Part shown: positions 8,834 through 15,707 of the stretch, in pieces
How positions within the stretch are numbered: the stretch's first letter is position 1
How the letters are laid out: the number at the start of each line of letters is the position of its first letter
Source: JAEUOS01 sp965279115
Lineage (GTDB): Bacteria > Pseudomonadota > Gammaproteobacteria > Burkholderiales > JAEUOS01
Assembly: GCA_965279115.1 (NCBI GenBank)
Contig: OZ257137.1
Coordinates: 5,208,001 to 5,272,000 of the forward strand
Length of the DNA stretch: 64,000 nt
Reading direction: 5' to 3'
The notes under the pieces: model-generated
What the model was told of the DNA's origin: nothing
What the model saw: the letters and a program-made list of their open reading frames with translations, nothing else
Databases searched by the model: none
Position numbers and translations under genes: made by a program

Positions 8834-8849
8834 TTTCAGTTTTGTTACA
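8834..8849 (-). promoter_or_regulatory. TGTAA-N6-TGAAA element before the phytase-like gene
   Basis: On the minus strand TGTAA (8849-8845) and TGAAA (8838-8834) stand 11 bp apart with an AT-rich spacer (CAAAAC). It lies about 75 bp before the gene that starts at 8762, with TATGTG-like bases some 16 bp further on. It resembles a degenerate Pho box. Confidence 0.35.
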
Positions 8850-8892
8850 TCGCTTGATGGCGGGCACATTCGCCGCAAGCGGAGGGCGTGCC

Positions 8893-8908
8893 TGTCACGC
8901 CGATGTAA
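8893..8908 (+). promoter_or_regulatory. TGTCA-N6-TGTAA element before the BLUF gene
   Basis: TGTCA (8893-8897) and TGTAA (8904-8908) are exactly 11 bp apart on plus, about 90 bp before the BLUF start. A similar arrangement (TGTCA then TGTAG, both with a GCCG-containing spacer) occurs at 11487-11502. Confidence 0.4.
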
Positions 8909-8983
8909 ATTGCGGACAGCACACTTGAGGCTGAACGGCGCCGGAAACCTGCTGCACGCGGCGCGGAACCACAGGGGGCAGGG

Positions 8984-9391
8984 ATGCTGCTACAGGTGCT
9001 TTACTCCAGCATGGCAACCGAACATCTCGATGCGCAAGCCATGCGCCGGCTTCTCGCACATGCGCGCGAGCGCAACGCCGCGCGCGGCATTTCCGGCGTC
9101 TTGATCTACTACCCGTGCAGCGGCGAGATCGTCCAGGTACTCGAGGGGCCGAAGCCGGCCGTCCACGCCCTGCTGGCGCGTTTGCGCGCCGATCCGCGGC
9201 ACCAGCGGGTGGTGGTGCATTTCGAGGCGGAGATCCGCGAGCGCGATCTCGGCAAGTGGCCGATGGGCTTCCTGTCCGCCTCGCCCGAAGCGGACGAGGC
9301 GGATAGCGACACGCAACGGGAAATCACGCTCGGCGCGCGCCTGAAGCAGTTCATTCGCGGGGCCGCGCCCTCCGGCGCGACGTTGCATTGA
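8984..9391 (+). CDS. BLUF-domain blue-light photoreceptor
   Basis: A 135-residue protein in which almost everything is one BLUF domain. Family positions are visible: the flavin-contacting tyrosine in LQVLYSS (Tyr7), ARERNAARGISGVLIY with the conserved Arg/Asn pair, the switch glutamine in IVQVLEGP, and the C-terminal KWPMGF segment with Trp and Met. BLUF proteins bind FAD and change hydrogen bonding around Gln on blue light. There is no attached output domain, so it must act through a partner; the next gene overlaps it by 4 bp and is the obvious candidate. GGGGGCAGGG precedes the ATG. Confidence 0.85.
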   Translation: MLLQVLYSSMATEHLDAQAMRRLLAHARERNAARGISGVLIYYPCSGEIVQVLEGPKPAVHALLARLRADPRHQRVVVHFEAEIRERDLGKWPMGFLSASPEADEADSDTQREITLGARLKQFIRGAAPSGATLH

Positions 9392-9732
9392 ACGACGCCG
9401 CCGAGTCAGAAACCGCCCGGCGCAGGCCATGGCCGGAGTCGCTCGCCGCCGCCGTGGAGATGCTGCGCGACCATGTGCCGCAGGCCGAACAGCAGCGCAT
9501 CGCGAAGCTGCGGCGCGACGCCCTGCTTGAACTGCATTTCGACCTGGGCGCCTGGATACGCTGCAGTTTCGGCCTGACGACCGGAAACGACGAATTGCTT
9601 GTCGCCGCCGGCAGCGGCGACCCGGCCGACGCATGCGATGCGATCATCGAGGCGTTCTGGGACGCGCTACGCGAGGACGCGCTCCGCGGCGCCGGCCGGC
9701 ATGACAGCCTGCGCGGTGGCGGGAGCCGGTGA
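9388..9732 (+). CDS. DUF6794-like protein coupled to the BLUF gene
   Basis: A 114-residue cytoplasmic protein with RPWPESLAAAVEML near the start, then DLGAWIRCSFGLTTGNDELL and DACDAIIEAFWDALR. This matches my memory of DUF6794, a small domain of unknown function. The proposed start is TTG at 9388, overlapping the BLUF stop, which keeps the WP motif; ATG at 9460 would remove it. The overlap implies co-translation and suggests it may be the output partner of the photoreceptor. No catalytic motif is obvious. Confidence 0.6.
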   Translation: MNDAAESETARRRPWPESLAAAVEMLRDHVPQAEQQRIAKLRRDALLELHFDLGAWIRCSFGLTTGNDELLVAAGSGDPADACDAIIEAFWDALREDALRGAGRHDSLRGGGSR

Positions 9733-9785
9733 AAGGCGCCTTCATGCCGGACGCAGAGTGACTCTGGCGCCGGCGGCGGGTGCGA

Positions 9786-9953
9786 TCAGTTGGTCTGAAA
9801 CTCCCGTGCCCACCTGGCGATGCGGGCATCGGTCAGCGGCGCGATGGCCGGGTCATCGTCGATTTCGAGCATCTCGTCGAACTCATCGATGATCCGGTGG
9901 TCCGGAGGGTTCTCCGGCGTCATGGATTGAGTCTGGTTCTGCGATCGGGACAT
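9786..9953 (-). CDS. Small acidic hypothetical protein
   Basis: A 55-residue protein starting with ATG at 9953; AAGGAG lies five bases upstream, which strongly supports this start over the ATG at 9980. The sequence is polar and acidic (IIDEFDEMLEIDDDPAIA) and ends ARIARWAREFQTN. No known domain, signal or membrane segment. It could be a small adaptor or regulator. It converges with the DUF6794 gene. Confidence 0.5.
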   Translation of the reverse strand: MSRSQNQTQSMTPENPPDHRIIDEFDEMLEIDDDPAIAPLTDARIARWAREFQTN

Positions 9954-10085
9954 GTGTTCTCCTTGTGGCGGTTGGGACATTTCACATGGATGAATCGCAT
10001 GCTAGCCGGCCAATTTTTCAGGACTATGACGCGGGCATAATGTCGGGCGCGCCAACCAGCGTTGGCGATGCCCCATCTGCGTAGC

Positions 10086-10149
10086 GCGGGCAACACAGGT
10101 CTTGCCCGCCGCACTCGCCAGGGGCCCGGCATTGCACCGCGCCCCTGGC
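10086..10149. other. Two tandem hairpins downstream of the second phytase-like gene
   Basis: GCGGGCAA/TTGCCCGC (10086-10109, 8-bp stem) and GCCAGGGGC/GCCCCTGGC (10117-10149, 9-bp stem, 15-base loop) lie between the stop at 10165 and the small minus gene. Neither is followed by a T run, so they may be 3'-end stabilisers or weak terminators of the minus-strand transcript. Confidence 0.35.
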
Positions 10150-10164
10150 AATGGGTGCCACCGA

Positions 10165-11421
10165 TCAGGCCGTGGCGCCCTTGCGGCGCGCGGCGGCGCC
10201 AAGCAGGGCGAGGCCCGCCAGCATGAGCGCATAGGTTTCAGGTTCCGGCACCGGGTTGACCTGCAGGGCCACGAATTGCGTGAACTGGGTGCCGCTGAAA
10301 TTGTTGTCCGACGCCAGGATCACGGTCTGCTTGCCGAGGTACTGCGGCCCGAAGGTGATGCCTTCTATGTTGTCGAGCGCCAGCGGGCTGTTGTCGTCGT
10401 TGCGCAGGTCCGACAGGTCGAGCAGCAGGGTTTTCTGCACCGCCTGGACAGATTGGCCGACGATTGATTCCATGCCCGAAACGTCGGTGGCGTTGCGCGC
10501 GTCCACATGGAACAGGCGGATGGTATTGCCGGTGTTAGGCGTGCCCGGGGTCACCACACCAACCGAGAATGAGCGCTCGATGGCGATGAACTGGCGGTCG
10601 CCTACGGCCACCATGTCGGTCAGGCCGTTGGTGGCGAACCCGTTGGCGGGATTGGGGGCCAGTACCACCGGTGCGACGTCGTAGATGTACTCCGCGCCCG
10701 ATAGGCCGGTGGCGACGTTGAACGAGAGGATGCGCGAGCGCGACCCGTTGAGCGCCGTGGCGGGCAGGCTGTCCTGGGCCAACGCGTTTTCGGTGGCGGT
10801 GTAGAGGGTCTTGCCGTCGGTCGAGAGCGCCATGGTTTCGAAGGCGAGGTTGTTATAGATGCCCTTGTCGCCGGCAGTCACGCCGCCATTGGTTCCCGAC
10901 GGGTTGAAACGGGTCGGCACGCTGAAGTCGCGCACATGGGTGCCGTTGAGGTTCATCTCGCGCACGGTCGGATTCTGAAAGCCCGTGCCGCTGCGCTGGC
11001 CCTCGTTGCTCCAGTAGAGCGTGCCGGTGGCGGGGTTGAAGCGCATGCCTTCAGGGTCCACCGTGTTGACCGCGAAGGGCGCGCCGCCGGGGGTCTGGAT
11101 GGTGGTCACGCTGTTGAACGTGACGCCGGCCGCGCCGGGCGTGGCGGAGCGCTGGAACTGGGCCAGGTCGAGGCTCAGGTCGTAGTAGCGCGCCGGGTTG
11201 AGGCTGCTGCGGTCGTCGCTGATGGCGACATAGCGGCCGGTGGCGGCAACGTAGTCGATGCCGGAGAGGCCGCCCACGGTGGTGCCGGAGAACAGCGTGC
11301 CCGAGGGCACGATCTGCTGGCCAAGGTAGCTCAACGATAAATCTGCCGCCGCGGCGGGTGCTGCCAGCAGGGCGCCGGCGGCCAGCGCGAATGCGCCGCC
11401 GAAGTTGTTGACGGTTGTCAC
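10165..11421 (-). CDS. Second esterase-like/phytase-like PEP-CTERM protein
   Basis: A 418-residue exported protein. GTG at 11421 is chosen because AGGAGGA lies four to five bases before it and the signal peptide (GGAFALAAGALLAAPAAAA) follows directly. The body has phytase-like esterase segments: GGLSGIDYVAATGRYVAISDD, VDPEGMRFNPATGTLYW, AFETMALSTDGKTLYTATE and DNIEGITFGPQ. It ends with the PEP-CTERM signal PEPETYALMLAGLALLG plus ARRK. It belongs to the same broad family as the protein at 7101-8762 but is shorter and differs in sequence. Confidence 0.75.
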   Translation of the reverse strand: MTTVNNFGGAFALAAGALLAAPAAAADLSLSYLGQQIVPSGTLFSGTTVGGLSGIDYVAATGRYVAISDDRSSLNPARYYDLSLDLAQFQRSATPGAAGVTFNSVTTIQTPGGAPFAVNTVDPEGMRFNPATGTLYWSNEGQRSGTGFQNPTVREMNLNGTHVRDFSVPTRFNPSGTNGGVTAGDKGIYNNLAFETMALSTDGKTLYTATENALAQDSLPATALNGSRSRILSFNVATGLSGAEYIYDVAPVVLAPNPANGFATNGLTDMVAVGDRQFIAIERSFSVGVVTPGTPNTGNTIRLFHVDARNATDVSGMESIVGQSVQAVQKTLLLDLSDLRNDDNSPLALDNIEGITFGPQYLGKQTVILASDNNFSGTQFTQFVALQVNPVPEPETYALMLAGLALLGAAARRKGATA

Positions 11422-11486
11422 GAAATCCTCCTGGGGTTGGGTCGGGGAAACACTACGGCTACGAGCCCGGTTATAGGCGAGTGCTG

Positions 11487-11502
11487 TGTCATGCCGGTGT
11501 AG
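11487..11502 (+). promoter_or_regulatory. TGTCA-N6-TGTAG element
   Basis: TGTCA (11487-11491) and TGTAG (11498-11502) are 11 bp apart in the divergent region between the second phytase-like gene and the DNRLRE gene. The orientation matches the plus-strand gene starting at 11625. Confidence 0.35.
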
Positions 11503-11624
11503 TGGGGATGGTGTCTCCATGGTCCGTCCGGCTTACCTGACAGACCTTATGGCGGATACCGATGTAATGGCGGCGTCAAGCGGCAGTGGTTCACTTGCGA
11601 ATTTGTCGGGCGGGAGGGATTTCC

Positions 11625-12440
11625 ATGAAATTCGCAAGCAGGCTAATGGCGGGTCTGGTGATCTTGATTGCTCTCGGCATAGGCTCCGCGCAGGCTGCGG
11701 ACACCACGCTGAGCGTGACCGCCGCGCAGGACACCAGCATTTATTTCGGGACGCCGGATGCACCCACACGGGCTGATGGCGCGGGCGATTTCCTGTGGCT
11801 TTCGGTCACGGCCGAGGGGCTTGGCAGGCGCCTGTTGCTCAAGTTCGATGTGTCGGCGATCCCGGCAGGATCGGTGGTCAAGCAGGCCACGCTGACACTG
11901 TATGAATCAATGTCCCGCGACAATCATGATGTATCGGTGCACCGCCTGCTGGCTGCATGGGGCGAGGGCGCGTCCAATGCCGGGGGTTCCGGTGCCGGCG
12001 CGCCGGCGATGGCGGGGGATGCCACCTGGTTGCATCGCTTTTTCCCCGCGACCTTCTGGGGGACCGCAGGGGGCGACTTCGATCCGGTGGCCAGCGCGGT
12101 GCGTCTGGTGGATTTTCCGAACACCTACTATTCATGGTCGGCTGCGTTGCCGGGCGCCGGTGGCCCGGTCCCGCGGCTGGTGCAGGACGTCCAGGTCTGG
12201 GTGGACGCGCCTTCCGCCAACCATGGCTGGATCCTGATCGGCAAGGAAACCGGGGAAAAGAACGCCAAGCGTTTTGAGAGCCGCAACACCCCTGTAGTCG
12301 AGGCCAGGCCGCGCCTCACGGTGGTGTACGCACCCGGTCCGGTGGCCGACGACGGGGAGGTGCCGCTGCCGGTGTGGGCTGTGGCGCTGCTTGCCGCTGC
12401 CCTGGCTGGGCGCTTGATGAGCCGTTCGGCTCATGGCTGA
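11625..12440 (+). CDS. DNRLRE-type exported protein with VPLPxW C-terminal anchor
   Basis: A 271-residue protein starting at ATG 11625 behind GGGAGGG. The signal peptide is MAGLVILIALGIGSAQAA. The mature domain (TTLSVTAAQDTSIY, RRLLLKFDVSAIPAGSVVKQATLTLY, then SRNTPVVEARPRLTVVY) fits the DNRLRE beta-sandwich family found in surface and secreted proteins, often beside enzymes. The tail DGEVPLPVWAVALLAAALAG followed by arginine is a VPLPA-CTERM-like sorting signal (hydrophobic helix then basic end), not the PEP form of its neighbours. The role is probably structural or carbohydrate binding. Confidence 0.65.
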   Translation: MKFASRLMAGLVILIALGIGSAQAADTTLSVTAAQDTSIYFGTPDAPTRADGAGDFLWLSVTAEGLGRRLLLKFDVSAIPAGSVVKQATLTLYESMSRDNHDVSVHRLLAAWGEGASNAGGSGAGAPAMAGDATWLHRFFPATFWGTAGGDFDPVASAVRLVDFPNTYYSWSAALPGAGGPVPRLVQDVQVWVDAPSANHGWILIGKETGEKNAKRFESRNTPVVEARPRLTVVYAPGPVADDGEVPLPVWAVALLAAALAGRLMSRSAHG

Positions 12441-12590
12441 TTGTGGCCGCACTCATTGGCGCGTCACATTGAAAGCGGATAGTGGGGGGCGTCCGGGTGA
12501 CGAACTGAGCGCCCTAGTGTGATGCCATGTTTTTGTTGTAGATCCCAGTGCATTTTCCAATTTTCCCGCCGTTTCCCAGGAGACTTTCAA

Positions 12591-14792
12591 ATGAAGGGTA
12601 ATTCGCATCCCACCAACGACGTGTCGTTGAACCCCTCGACGACGCCGTCGATCCACGACGTCATCGGCGCTGTCGACAAGGGCCGCCGTCAGTTCATCAT
12701 CAAGAGCGGCGTGAGCGCGGCCGCACTCGCCTCCGCCGGCGGCCTGACCCTCGGCGGCCTGGTGTCCACGGTCCACGCGGTTGTTCCGGCCTTGGGCGCG
12801 CCGATCGGCTTTACCGGCGTTCCGGCGAGCACAACGCTTTTTGGGGCACCTTTGAAGACCGCGCAGGACTATGACTGGTTCACGGTACCGTCCGGCTACA
12901 CCGCACAAGTCTTCGTCGCCTGGGGCGACCCGATCATGCCCGGTGGCCTCGCTTTCGCAGGCAATGCCTCCGAATCGGCAGCGGACCAGCTCAAGCAGTT
13001 CGGCATGCACAACGACGGCATGAATTTCTTCCCGATGACCGGGCCGGACGGCAAGCCCGTCAACGACCGCGGCCTGCTGTGCGTGAACAACGAATACACC
13101 CATGAGGAGATCCTGTTTTCGGACGGCCAGGTTGGCGCATCAGGCTACTCGATTGGCAAGACCCGCAAGTCGCAGGCGGCGCATGGCGTCTCGGTGGTCG
13201 AGGCGCGTCGAGTTGCCGGCAAATGGACGGTGAACAAGAACTCTCCCTACGGACGTCGCATCACCTCGAATACGCCGATGGTGGTGTCCGGCCCGGCGGC
13301 CGGCCATGCTTTGATGAAGTCCAAGGAATTCACGATTACCGATGCCGGCAGCACCGCGACCGGCAACACGACCAACGGCCTCACCGCCGTCGGCACGGTC
13401 AACAACTGCGCGCACGGCATCACGCCCTGGGGCACCTACCTCACCTGCGAGGAAAACTTCAACGGCAATTTCGGCGGCACTGGCGCGGTCAGCACTTCGG
13501 CCGCCACGGAAATCGGCAAGCTGAATCGCCGCTACGGGCTCTCGGCCGCCGGGTTCGGCTATCGCTGGCATACCACCGACCCGCGCTGGGACCTCACCAC
13601 CAACCCGAACGAGCCGCACCTGTTTGGCTGGGTGGTCGAGATCGATCCGTTCAACCCGCGCAGCGTACCGGTCAAGCGCACCGCGCTGGGGCGTTTCAAG
13701 CATGAAAGCGCGCAGTACGTGGTGGACAAGGCCAACAATGTCGCCATGTACATGGGCGACGACGAGCGCAATGAATACATCTACAAGTTTGTCTGCGCCG
13801 GCAAGTTCAACCCGACCAACCGCGCGGCCAACCGCAACCTGCTCGACAGCGGCGTGTTGTACGTGGCGAGATTCGATGCTGACCTCACCGGTGACTGGAT
13901 TCCGTTGCTGCCCGGCACTATCGGCCTGAACGGTGTCGCATTGCGCGACAACCCGAATTTCTCCGGTGCCAATGACGCCGAAGTCCTGGCGAAGATCCTC
14001 ATCAAGACCCGCATGGCGGCTGACGCGGTGGGCGCGACGATGATGGACCGCCCCGAGTGGACCGGCGCGCGTCCGCGCATCAACGGCTACCAGGAGATCG
14101 AGGTCTATTGCACGCTGACCAACAACAACCGTCGCGGTACCTTGCCCGCGTCTTCCAACCTCGCCGATGGTTCCACTTCTGCCGGCGGTGCCCGTCCGCC
14201 GGTGGATACCGCCAACCCGCGTGAGGACAACGTCTACGGCCACATCATCCGCTGGCGAGAAGATGGCCAGTTGGCGACGGCCGTGTCTTTCAGCTGGGAC
14301 CTGTTCGTCCAGGCGGGTGACACCGCGACCGCCAAAGCAGCCAAGCCCACCAACGACTACAAGGGCAATATCGTTGACGCGCCGAATGGCACTGCCGACT
14401 ATGGCGCGCCGGACGGGCTGTGGTTCGACCAGTTCGGCCGCCTGTGGGTGCAAACCGACCAGGTCGGCGACGCAACGGGCGACTGGGTCAATATCGGCCG
14501 GAACGTGATGGTATGCGCAGATCCGGGCACGGGCGAGACACGCCGCTTCCTGACTTCGCCCAACAAGTGCGAAGTCACCGGCGTGACGATGACGCCCGAC
14601 GGCAAGACCATGTTTGTGGGCGTCCAGCATCCGGGCGAGGACTCCCTTGCGGCAAATCCGACCGCGTTCTCGAACTGGCCGCAAGGTCAATGGGCGGTGG
14701 AATCTGACGGCTTAACCGGGTTGCCGAACGGCCGGCCGCGTTCCTCGGTGGTGGTGATCACCAAGGACGATGGCGGCATCATCGGTACCTGA
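12591..14792 (+). CDS. phoX: PhoX-family alkaline phosphatase (Tat-exported)
   Basis: A 733-residue protein of the DUF839/PhoX family. The twin arginine at about 32-33 (GRRQFIIKSGVSAAALASAG) predicts Tat export, fitting a cofactor loaded in the cytoplasm; PhoX uses Ca and Fe. Family segments include VNNEYTHEE, the CEENFNG motif, GWVVEIDPF, VKRTALGRFKHE and YMGDDERNEYIYKFV. It would release phosphate from a broad range of organic esters in the periplasm. ATG at 12591 follows CAGGAGA. A PEP-CTERM gene follows 35 bp downstream, probably in the same transcript. Confidence 0.85.
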   Translation: MKGNSHPTNDVSLNPSTTPSIHDVIGAVDKGRRQFIIKSGVSAAALASAGGLTLGGLVSTVHAVVPALGAPIGFTGVPASTTLFGAPLKTAQDYDWFTVPSGYTAQVFVAWGDPIMPGGLAFAGNASESAADQLKQFGMHNDGMNFFPMTGPDGKPVNDRGLLCVNNEYTHEEILFSDGQVGASGYSIGKTRKSQAAHGVSVVEARRVAGKWTVNKNSPYGRRITSNTPMVVSGPAAGHALMKSKEFTITDAGSTATGNTTNGLTAVGTVNNCAHGITPWGTYLTCEENFNGNFGGTGAVSTSAATEIGKLNRRYGLSAAGFGYRWHTTDPRWDLTTNPNEPHLFGWVVEIDPFNPRSVPVKRTALGRFKHESAQYVVDKANNVAMYMGDDERNEYIYKFVCAGKFNPTNRAANRNLLDSGVLYVARFDADLTGDWIPLLPGTIGLNGVALRDNPNFSGANDAEVLAKILIKTRMAADAVGATMMDRPEWTGARPRINGYQEIEVYCTLTNNNRRGTLPASSNLADGSTSAGGARPPVDTANPREDNVYGHIIRWREDGQLATAVSFSWDLFVQAGDTATAKAAKPTNDYKGNIVDAPNGTADYGAPDGLWFDQFGRLWVQTDQVGDATGDWVNIGRNVMVCADPGTGETRRFLTSPNKCEVTGVTMTPDGKTMFVGVQHPGEDSLAANPTAFSNWPQGQWAVESDGLTGLPNGRPRSSVVVITKDDGGIIGT

Positions 14793-14827
14793 TCCAGTCA
14801 ATCTCAATCACACAGGAAATCATCATC

Positions 14828-15457
14828 ATGAAACTTCGTCTCCTCGCCGCGGTCGCCGCGGCTCTGGCGATCAGCGCCGCTCCGGCGCACGCGACCCTGA
14901 TCAACAATGCGGCTTCGATCGCAGCGCCCGCCAACGTCATCGACTTCGAAAGCTTTGACGGTCTGCTCACGACCGGTCCCTTGGCGGTGGCAGCCAATGT
15001 CACCTTCACCGGTGACGCAGGCTCGGAACTGGGCGCCAATAACCGTACCCTGGGCATGAACGGCGCCTGGGGCGTCGGCAACTACTTCGCGGCGACCGGC
15101 TTCGTCGGCGAACTGCGCTTCACCTTCGCCGGCTTGTCCAGTGGTGCCGGCGCGCTGGTGAACCACTACGCGGACGGCGTCCTGCCGTTCAACATGGTGG
15201 TGTCGGCCTACGGCGCCAACAACCAGATCATCGAAACGCACTCGGTGACCGTCAGCACCGCCTTCGACAGCTACAACGAAGGCAAGTTCGTCGGCATCAC
15301 CCGCAATACCGCGGACATCAGCTCGATCTCGTTCAAGGGGGCTGGTTTGGTGGTCGACAATGTCACCTTCACAACACCGGTACCCGAGCCGGAAAGCTAC
15401 GCGATGATGCTTGCCGGTTTGGTACTGTTGGGAGCACTCAAGCGCCGCCGCGGTTGA
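14828..15457 (+). CDS. PEP-CTERM exported protein
   Basis: A 209-residue exported protein with signal peptide MKLRLLAAVAAALAISAAPAHA and a tail PEPESYAMMLAGLVLLGALK followed by arginines. The middle (NVIDFESFDG, ANVTFTGDAGSELG, GVGNYFAATGFVGELRFTFAG) is beta-rich and resembles the ubiquitous PEP-CTERM surface proteins of unknown role. It lies 35 bp behind phoX and ahead of a strong terminator, so it is probably co-transcribed with the phosphatase. The function is unknown. Confidence 0.7.
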   Translation: MKLRLLAAVAAALAISAAPAHATLINNAASIAAPANVIDFESFDGLLTTGPLAVAANVTFTGDAGSELGANNRTLGMNGAWGVGNYFAATGFVGELRFTFAGLSSGAGALVNHYADGVLPFNMVVSAYGANNQIIETHSVTVSTAFDSYNEGKFVGITRNTADISSISFKGAGLVVDNVTFTTPVPEPESYAMMLAGLVLLGALKRRRG

Positions 15458-15482
15458 TCGCGAACCGCCGTACCAATCAGAA

Positions 15483-15506
15483 CGCCGCCCGCAAGGGCGG
15501 CGTTTT
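15483..15506 (+). terminator. Rho-independent terminator
   Basis: An 8-bp stem (CGCCGCCC with GGGCGGCG, loop GCAA) is followed by TTTT. It lies 26 bp after the PEP-CTERM stop and ends the phoX operon. Confidence 0.8.
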
Positions 15507-15707
15507 CGTTCCGGGGCGCTACCCAATCGAATTCACCGGTGTTTTCTTGGGCCGCTTGTGGATGTCAGGGTTTCGCACGCAACGAAGGCATGTGGAGTAC
15601 GGCAGCCCTGCCGTTCAGCCTATTGATTTTTGGTGATGTTTAAGCAAATTGTCACATTTGCCGCGCACTCTCGCGCCCGCATCCCACCAAATATGGAGTA
15701 ATGCATC

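Noticed and set aside
12452..12477. Pho box before the first phoX gene
   Set aside because: CTCA and CGTCA-like copies lie at about 11-bp spacing but only three bases match in the first; too weak to list.
15650..15665. Pho box before the second phoX gene
   Set aside because: There is one TGTCA (15650-15654) but no second pentamer 11 bp on either side.
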